From: Myotis daubentonii
Taxonomy: Eukaryota; Chordata; Mammalia; Chiroptera; Vespertilionidae
Assembly (NCBI RefSeq): GCF_963259705.1
Contig: NC_081847.1
Coordinates: forward strand, 88,100,485 to 88,164,484
Reading direction: 5' to 3'
DNA: 64,000 nt
Shown: positions 57,967 through 64,000 of the stretch, one piece after another
How positions within the stretch are numbered: the first letter of the stretch is position 1
How the letters are laid out: each line of letters starts with the position of its first letter
Notes under the pieces: generated by a model
The model's input: only the letters and a program-made list of their open reading frames with translations
Database searches by the model: none
What the model was told of the DNA's origin: nothing
Position numbers and translations under genes: made by a program

Positions 57967-59635
57967 GTATTTAATATTATCTGCTTGGTGCTTTGTTACT
58001 CTTCACCACCTTATGGTAAATAATATCTCCTTATATTTTCATTCATTACTCAAGTAAAGACCTTATCAACTTAGTTAAGCAACAGAAATATCTTAAGAAC
58101 CAAAGAAACTTACTAGAACAGGGAATCATCTGTGTTTCCAAATGCCAAGCTAACACACGTGAAGAATCTGACCCATCAACATTTTAGACCGCCATTGTTG
58201 CCATTGAAAGCTAATCTCAGGAAGCTTTGAGGAAGTTCTGTCTGAACCAAGTGTGTGTGTGTGCTATTTGGAGAATCAAAAACCAGACTGCCTTTAATGG
58301 TACATTTAGTGAAGGAAGTATTCTTCTTTGGATCCCAAGAATTTCCTAGTAGCTTCTAGTAAGAATTCATGCTTCATCTCTATTTACAAATGTGCTCATT
58401 ATTCTCAAATGCTAGCCTCCATGTCTGGGCATCAAGATCAGAAAGAGATCTCCCCCCTTTGAAAACTGCTGTGCCTAAACAACTATTGGGGCTTATGAAT
58501 GCAGATCATCAATCAGGATCTCCACTTCTTATAAGATGAATTCCTTTAGGGGCCCTGGGGGCCTAAGTTGGAGCCACCTTAATCTGTCACAGAAGTTCAT
58601 TATGACAACAGTGAATCACAAAAGAATGCTGGTTGAGATCTTGATCATTTTCTTCCCTTATCCTTTGTGTGAATTTATCTTCTACTTTCTCATGCCCACA
58701 TATATATACTTCCATAGACCAATGAAAATTGAGGCAAGCAATCTTTGTCAAAACACAAAAAGATGCTGTTACCTATTTCCCCTGAAGCAATGAGTACCTA
58801 TGTACCTTGAAATTATTTTCAAGAGGAATAATACGATTGATTCTGTCAATAACATCACAAATCTGCTCTAATGTGGTTTACTGTCTGCAGCTCTGGACAT
58901 AAAAGTGGATATCATAATTTTAAATTCTGCCTTGCTAATCAGCATCCAATGGGAACCATGGCAGTGCCTCCCAATCATTTTCAGGTTATAGTACACATAA
59001 AAAATGATTATGTCTCTATGACACACAGGATAAACTGGAATGGATTTGGGAGGGATCTATACAGGGCTTGGTGAAAAAAAGTTACATTTGCAGAATATAA
59101 CAATGTGAGAAAAATAGAATAAAAGTGGTAGAGAAACAATATTAACAAGTGAATTTATATGGAACTTATAAATAAAGGCTTTTCAATTTTTTCTTTAATG
59201 AGAAACTTGAACTTACCTTCATAAAAATAGATTTTTATGGTTGGTTTTATGATTGAGCTGGCTACAGGCAATTACTAAGCATGATTTTTAATGATAATAT
59301 TTCTTCAAATGCTTGAGAGTCACATCAAAAACAAACTTTATTCACATATAGATAATAAAAATTTATAAAACCATTTTCCATCATTATAGCTGTTTTAAAA
59401 ACAAGCAAATTGAAATTCTATTTTAAAAATCTGAAAGCACTTTCTGGCTCTCACTGACTAATAATGTGGAAATTTCTTACAGTAATGCAAAGGGTTCAAC
59501 CCCAAATAAGCTTTTGTAAATGAGACATTTCAAAAGAACAGAGAACATCTAATTTGCAAAATATGCATCCATTTTTAGAATAGTCATACTGCAGCTAGCT
59601 CGTGTGCACTAACAGACAAATTCAGGAGTCCATTC
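57967..59635. other. Unassigned DNA
   Basis: No repeat recognised. A short TG run lies near 58,251-58,262. No supported coding frame. Confidence 0.35.
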
Positions 59636-59881
59636 CTAAAATGACACCCTCCAGGCCCTCTCTCCTGAACTCTCAGCCTCATGCCTGCCCAGTTCACCTT
59701 GAGCCATGTTCTGGTTCTGCACAAACTGCTTCAGCACCACCCTGGGCTGCTTTCGCTGGATACTAAGGTAGATTCCTACAAGGTAGAGCATCTCCTTAGT
59801 GCTCAGCAGGCATTTTAAAGCTAGGACTTCCAGATGTGACTCCTTGACCTCCTGCTTGATGGCCCAACCTAGGTGCCCCAA
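59636..59881 (-). other. Unassigned 81-codon open frame, GC-richer than surroundings
   Basis: The minus frame starts MGHLGWAIKQEVKESHLEVL and continues with amphipathic helix-like text (LSTKEMLYLVGIYLSIQRKQ). I recognise no family. It lies in a GC-richer island directly beside a MER5A (59,891-60,110), in AT-rich DNA. A GGTGAACTG at about 59,690-59,698 on the minus strand could be a splice donor, which would make this an exon or exon fragment; it could equally be a decayed retrocopy or chance. No promoter or poly-A signal supports a gene. Confidence 0.2.
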
Positions 59882-59890
59882 AGGCTAAAG

Positions 59891-60110
59891 AAGTAGTTCT
59901 CAAAGTGTGGTTCTCTCCCCCACCCTGGCAAAAACAAAAACAACAACAAAAAAAACAACAGCAGAAACAGCAAAACCCAAAAACTTACTAACATGCAAAC
60001 TCTCAGGCCCTGCTCAGGACTTATAGAAACTCTGGGTGTATGATCAAACATTTTGTGTATTAACAAGCTTTCCATGTTTTCTAATTCATGCTCAAGTTTG
60101 AGAATCACTG
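59891..60110 (+). mobile_element. MER5A (hAT-Charlie MITE) with A-rich insertion
   Basis: Starts AAGTAGTTCTCAAAGTGTGG, includes ACATGCAAACTCTCAGGCCC, GAAACTCTGGGTGTATGA and TTGTGTATTAACAAGCTTTC, and ends CAAGTTTGAGAATCACTG. A CAAAAACAAAAACAACAAC tract at about 59,931-59,975 is extra to the family. Confidence 0.75.
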
Positions 60111-60885
60111 GGATTTTAAAAAATCAATATTTTAGGGAACATCTGTAACCCATTCATAGCAAAACAATGTTGAAAAGTCTCATGTAGATTTTATTGTTGT
60201 TGCTGTTAAAATTATATGTTTTTTCCAAACTTTCGTATGAAGAGTCTTCAAGGTTGAGGGCCATATAAGGAAGTCTATGCATAATTATAAAATTTATTAT
60301 CTAATTACTTTCAGTATACCTACATTTTCACACTTTGGCTCAATGACCCAGAGTTTTATAGCTACATGTTTCATGCCTGTTGATATCTGAGCAACATAAG
60401 CAAAGTAAGTCCCTGTCCAGGTAAGGTTACCCGAGAAGGTAACATTTTCCCCCACCAAAAAGATCTCTCAATTCACCTTCCATGGAACCTAATACTCCAT
60501 AACTGACTATTCTAATGTGGGGTAGGGCATTCCACCTCCAGAAGTACTCCTTTAAGATGCAAATACCTTTTTGATGGGGAAAGTATTATAATTATCCATC
60601 AACACCTTAGTTTTCAAGATTAATTTTTGACACCTAGAAACACTGCGAGAGAACGGGATGTAGGACAAGAATGGTTGGCATTGAGTGAAGTGGGGAAGAT
60701 TAAAAAGAGGCAGAAAAGAATAAGCAGAGTGAAAGACAGCCTGAAAAGGAGGGAGTGCGAGGCACAGCATCCTGACGCGCCAAGAGGCAGTGTGATCGTC
60801 TTGGTTGTCTAAGTGTGTGTTGAAGCAAACAGGAGTTTTCAAAAAGGAAAAGACTGTCACGTATGGGTTTTCTTTTTCACTAGAT
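60111..60885. other. Unassigned DNA
   Basis: Nothing named. The frames at 60,552-60,860 on both strands overlap and lack domains. Confidence 0.35.
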
Positions 60886-61289
60886 CAGGGGTGGGCAACC
60901 TTTCTGTGAGTACGTGCCAAAACCACCAAAATCTCTGACTCAAAATTCTTCTGCGTGCCAACCCTAATTTTTTGAGAACATGTTACGCCTACTTGATATC
61001 TCTTAAGGTGTATGTATGTGAAGAACCTTGAAGAAATAATAAAATTCATTCGAGCGACAAAAACACAGTAGATGATGATGAAAAATACATTTATTTTTTA
61101 CTGTATACATGTTATGTAAAATTATTTATTTATCTAAGATGCACCTGCACTGAATTTATCTGAAAAATAAAAAAGTCGATATTAAGAAAAAAATTTGTAA
61201 ATGGAAGATTATAAGAGAGCGTTTCGCGTGCCAGCAAAAGTTACTGGCGTGCCATGTTTGGCACGCATGCCAGAGGTTGCCCACCCCTG
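60886..61289. mobile_element. Non-autonomous hAT transposon with perfect 8-bp TSD
   Basis: Inverted termini CAGGGGTGGGCAACCTTTCT and AGAGGTTGCCCACCCCTG enclose 404 bp. Sub-terminal text mirrors the ends (ACGTGCCAAAACC on the left, GCGTGCCATGTTTGGCACGC on the right). CACTAGAT is exact on both sides (60,878-60,885 and 61,290-61,297), the 8-bp target duplication of hAT elements. No transposase frame is present. Confidence 0.93.
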
Positions 61290-62056
61290 CACTAGATCCT
61301 TCATTTCTCTCACCATGGACAATGGCAAGTGTTACCTTGTCCACCTGCCTATCACCAATAGGAAATTTGTTTCGCCTCAAAGAGCATTTCTTTATTTAAA
61401 TGATAGGAAGAAATCAATCAACCCACTTATTCTGTGCAATTATCAGCTGTTATCAACCAGTTTATTTCATGCCACTTTTAGCCATGACTGCTAACAATTA
61501 TTCCCTGAGTATCAGGAATGGAAGCATTCTTACATGCCAGGGAGTTAGGGTTCAGAACGAAGCCTGTTCACCTGTCACCAAAGCCATAAACTTCTTTCTA
61601 AAATTTTGGAGAAGAATGGGGGAAATTTGAGAGTCAACAGGAGAAATGAAAACTGAAGTAGAAGGTGAGGCACTCTACCCTGAGAATACCCCGGGATGTT
61701 TTAGTGTTACTTTATTTGCTTACCAGAAAGCATTAGCTAGATTTATTTCCATTCACAGTGTATTTGGTGCCAGAGACATTCTTTTGGCCATAGGCACCAT
61801 GGAAGCAAAATACATTTTAGTTATTTTTAAAAATAAATGTCTCTTAGTAATGTATTTCTAACCTTCCTTTTCTATTCTCAAGAAACATGCACCCAGCAAC
61901 AACAACACTATCTATCATCTACATTTTAAGCCATAGCATGTATGTTATCCAATTTAAGATTAATCACTGATAGCAAATTTAGGTCGTGGAGCCAAATCTT
62001 TATTCAACAAGATGTGACTCATAGTTCAGGCTCTTCTAATCACATAAAATAATATT

Positions 62057-62096
62057 TGGGGGGTGGGGGTGGGGGTGGAGGTGGGGGTGGGGGGAC
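62057..62096. repeat. G-rich (GGGGGT)n tract
   Basis: About 40 bp of GGGGGT/GGGGGTGGAGGT units with six or more G-runs of four or five. Several G-runs separated by single T are suited to a G-quadruplex. Confidence 0.9.
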
Positions 62097-62782
62097 ACAC
62101 TTGACTTCTGATATCAAGGATTATACTTGGTCTTCTAAAGACCCACACTGAAATACCAGCCCAAATTATGTGGCTGAACCCTGGAGATACACTGAATGCC
62201 TTTGAGTAAACTTAAGGTAATATCTGAGAAGGGAATTGTTAGAAGCTGTGCTATTTATATACAGATTGTTATATTTAGCAAAAGTCAAGGAATGTAAATA
62301 GTAGAGATTTCTTGGTGAACCTGCGTCATTTGTGATAGAGGTAATGGAGAGGTTACTGAAGCAGATATGAATAATAATAGTAGAGTTTACTTTAGAAAAC
62401 AAATGCTTTTACTTTTTGTTGTTAAAAAATAAATCAATCTATTCGTTTTCTAAATTAAGAATATATTGAAGCTTGGATTTAGAGATTACTTTCATTGGCT
62501 TTGACAGCTTGCATGCCACGAACACAGATGTGCCTCCATATTGTAAAAGGCAGGTTTGCCACACAGCCCTCGATTAAGGGTGATCAACCTACAGTACATT
62601 GCTACTGTATTTTTAAACCTTTTTCAAGGAGATGATTAAATAAACAATTTTCCACAATTTTAGTATTTTCACTTTGAAATAATTTTTCCCCACAAGGTAT
62701 GCTTTCTTCCCTCAGCTCCTCTCTCATCTCTTCTCCTAGGTTCTCCTAGGTTGGTGCTTTATAGAGAAGTAGAGAACAGTGT

Positions 62783-62784
<2 letters not shown>

Positions 62785-62813
<29 letters not shown>
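62785..62813. repeat. (AC)n microsatellite
   Basis: About 14 AC units. Confidence 0.95.
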
Positions 62814-62815
<2 letters not shown>

Positions 62816-63003
62816 ATGAGTATATGTAAAAATTTGTAAAATAGTATTAGTTCTTTCATCTGCTTTACACAGAAGAGCTGGAAACCCTTATCCCAATGAA
62901 ACTGCCATTCTATAAATATTTTTGAAACATCCTTTGGAACTTTCTTCAGTATAATTTTAGGACTCCAGCATCCTAAAGCCTATGCTTTCACCCACAGGGC
63001 TGG

Positions 63004-63462
63004 TGTATGCATGTGCTAGGGCTGCTGTAACAAAGTACCAAACACTAGATGGCTTAATTAAAACATTCGAAATGGATCATCTCACAGTTCTGGTGCCTAA
63101 AAGTCTGAAATCAAGGCCCGTGCTATCTCTGAGGGCCGTAGGAAAAAATCCCTGCTTGTCTACTCTAGCTTCTGATGTTTACCGGCAATGCTTGCCTTCC
63201 TGGGCTTGTGGATGCCCCCATAAAATGACTGTCTTCTCCCTCTGTGTCTTTACACTATCTTTCCCGGATGTATGCCTGTGTCTCTGTCCAAATTTCCCCC
63301 TTTTTTTATAAGAACACCAGCCACATTGGATTAGGACCCAACCTAACGAACTTAATTACCTCTGTAAAGATCCTATCTCCAAGTAAGGTTCCATTCAGGG
63401 CTACTGGGGATTCGAAATTCCACTTACCTTTTTGAGGGGTAGATAAAATTCAACCCATAACA
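63004..63462 (-). mobile_element. MLT1 LTR (ERVL-MaLR), antisense, near full length
   Basis: Antisense MLT1 order from end to end: GCTAGGGCTGCTGTAACAAA, CTCACAGTTCTGGTGCC, AAGTCTGAAATCAAGGC, GGCTTGTGGATGCCCCC, ATAAGAACACCAGCCACATT, GATTAGGACCCAACC, AATTACCTCTGTAAAGATCC, and finishing CAACCCATAACA, which is the complement of the LTR start TGTTATGGGTTG. A solo LTR. Confidence 0.85.
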
Positions 63463-64000
63463 GCTGACCTAATAAGTAGGATTTTTCTTCTTTAAAATAT
63501 TCAAAACTATATTTAAATGTGAAACATTTTCAGAAATGCCATTTAAAAATATAGTATTCACACGTGCTTTCTTTTTCATAGGAGTTGGTGTCGAAATATG
63601 AGCCTCTTAGCTATTTAATGAGGGGGCAGGGAAAGAGTGTTAACACTACATCTGAACTGCTGGTGAACTGCTTGCTCTTTCACATTTATTTCAGATGCCA
63701 GGAGCCGAGATCTGCATGAGCACTTCGTCTATACCTTCAGAATGCTCCCTTCTCCCCAAGTAAATCTTGAGCTGGCACCGTTTTCTCATTAACAACCTTG
63801 CACACATAATTATCTCAGCGCCTGAAATAGTTTGTGCCAGAATTTGAGGGAAGAAATTCAGCATTGTCTTCCTCATTAACATAAGTGGGTCCAACATGAT
63901 TAATTCCAAGTTTGCTTAATATTTTCTACTAATGGATGGATGTGGCATTATGAGAAAATCCTAACCGGCTACCTGGTAGGTTTTATTTATTCCGAACAGA
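63463..64000. other. Unassigned DNA
   Basis: Nothing recognised to the window end. Confidence 0.35.

Larger units (their letters stand above)
61298..63003. other. Unassigned DNA with two simple repeats
   Basis: Apart from the G-rich and CA tracts listed separately, I see no gene and no named repeat. Confidence 0.35.

Noticed and set aside
62740..62760. CTAGGTTGGTGC, reminiscent of a mariner MITE terminus
   Set aside because: No matching inverted end or TA target duplication was found nearby.

Overview
This window is mammalian, non-coding, repeat-dense DNA from a vesper bat (Vespertilionidae; Myotis, Eptesicus and Pipistrellus relatives are the obvious candidates). The diagnosis rests on two repeat classes read directly in the sequence. 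One is tRNA-derived Ves SINEs, seen at nine or ten sites. The other is HeliBat-type Helitrons, which start with TC (TCTATATATA, TCCTATATAA or TCTACACTAATAAAAG), end with a hairpin plus CTAG, and sit between A and T; they occur at 13 sites. Amplified Helitrons of this kind are established for vespertilionid bats among mammals. I found no convincing protein-coding gene, RNA gene or CRISPR array. The open frames longer than about 60 codons are either inside transposons or chance frames. One short frame at 59,636-59,881 is left open as unassigned.

Layout. 0-9 kb: a palindromic hAT-type MITE, an MLT1 LTR, an old L1 3' end and several L2 fragments. 9-14 kb: two Ves SINEs at one target, then an L2 broken by a young L1 tail and a Helitron, then an LTR-like segment. 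14-20 kb: two antisense Ves SINEs and L1 tails in mostly unassigned AT-rich DNA. 20.58-22.96 kb: a minus-strand L1 that keeps its 5' UTR and a decayed ORF1 but lacks almost all of ORF2. 23-39 kb: scattered Helitrons, one of them composite, plus Ves SINEs, MER20, MER5A-like DNA and an L1 fragment. 39.5-58 kb: nine of the 13 Helitrons, including a second composite and a 1.1 kb copy inside a TA microsatellite, with long L2 tracts between them. 58-64 kb: a MER5A, a young hAT MITE with perfect 8-bp target duplications, a G-rich repeat and another MLT1 LTR.

No pathway or operon can be described. What can be read is a stratigraphy. Old mammalian elements (L2, MIR, MLT1, MER5/MER20) were split by L1 and then by lineage-specific Helitrons, SINEs and hAT MITEs. 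The most interesting items are the two composite Helitrons whose 5' and 3' modules enclose unrelated host sequence, the ORF2-less L1, and the repeated delivery of perfect octamer motifs (ATGCAAAT) by Helitron ends. Family names were assigned from memory of consensus sequences, without a database search, so old-repeat boundaries are approximate (tens of bases).
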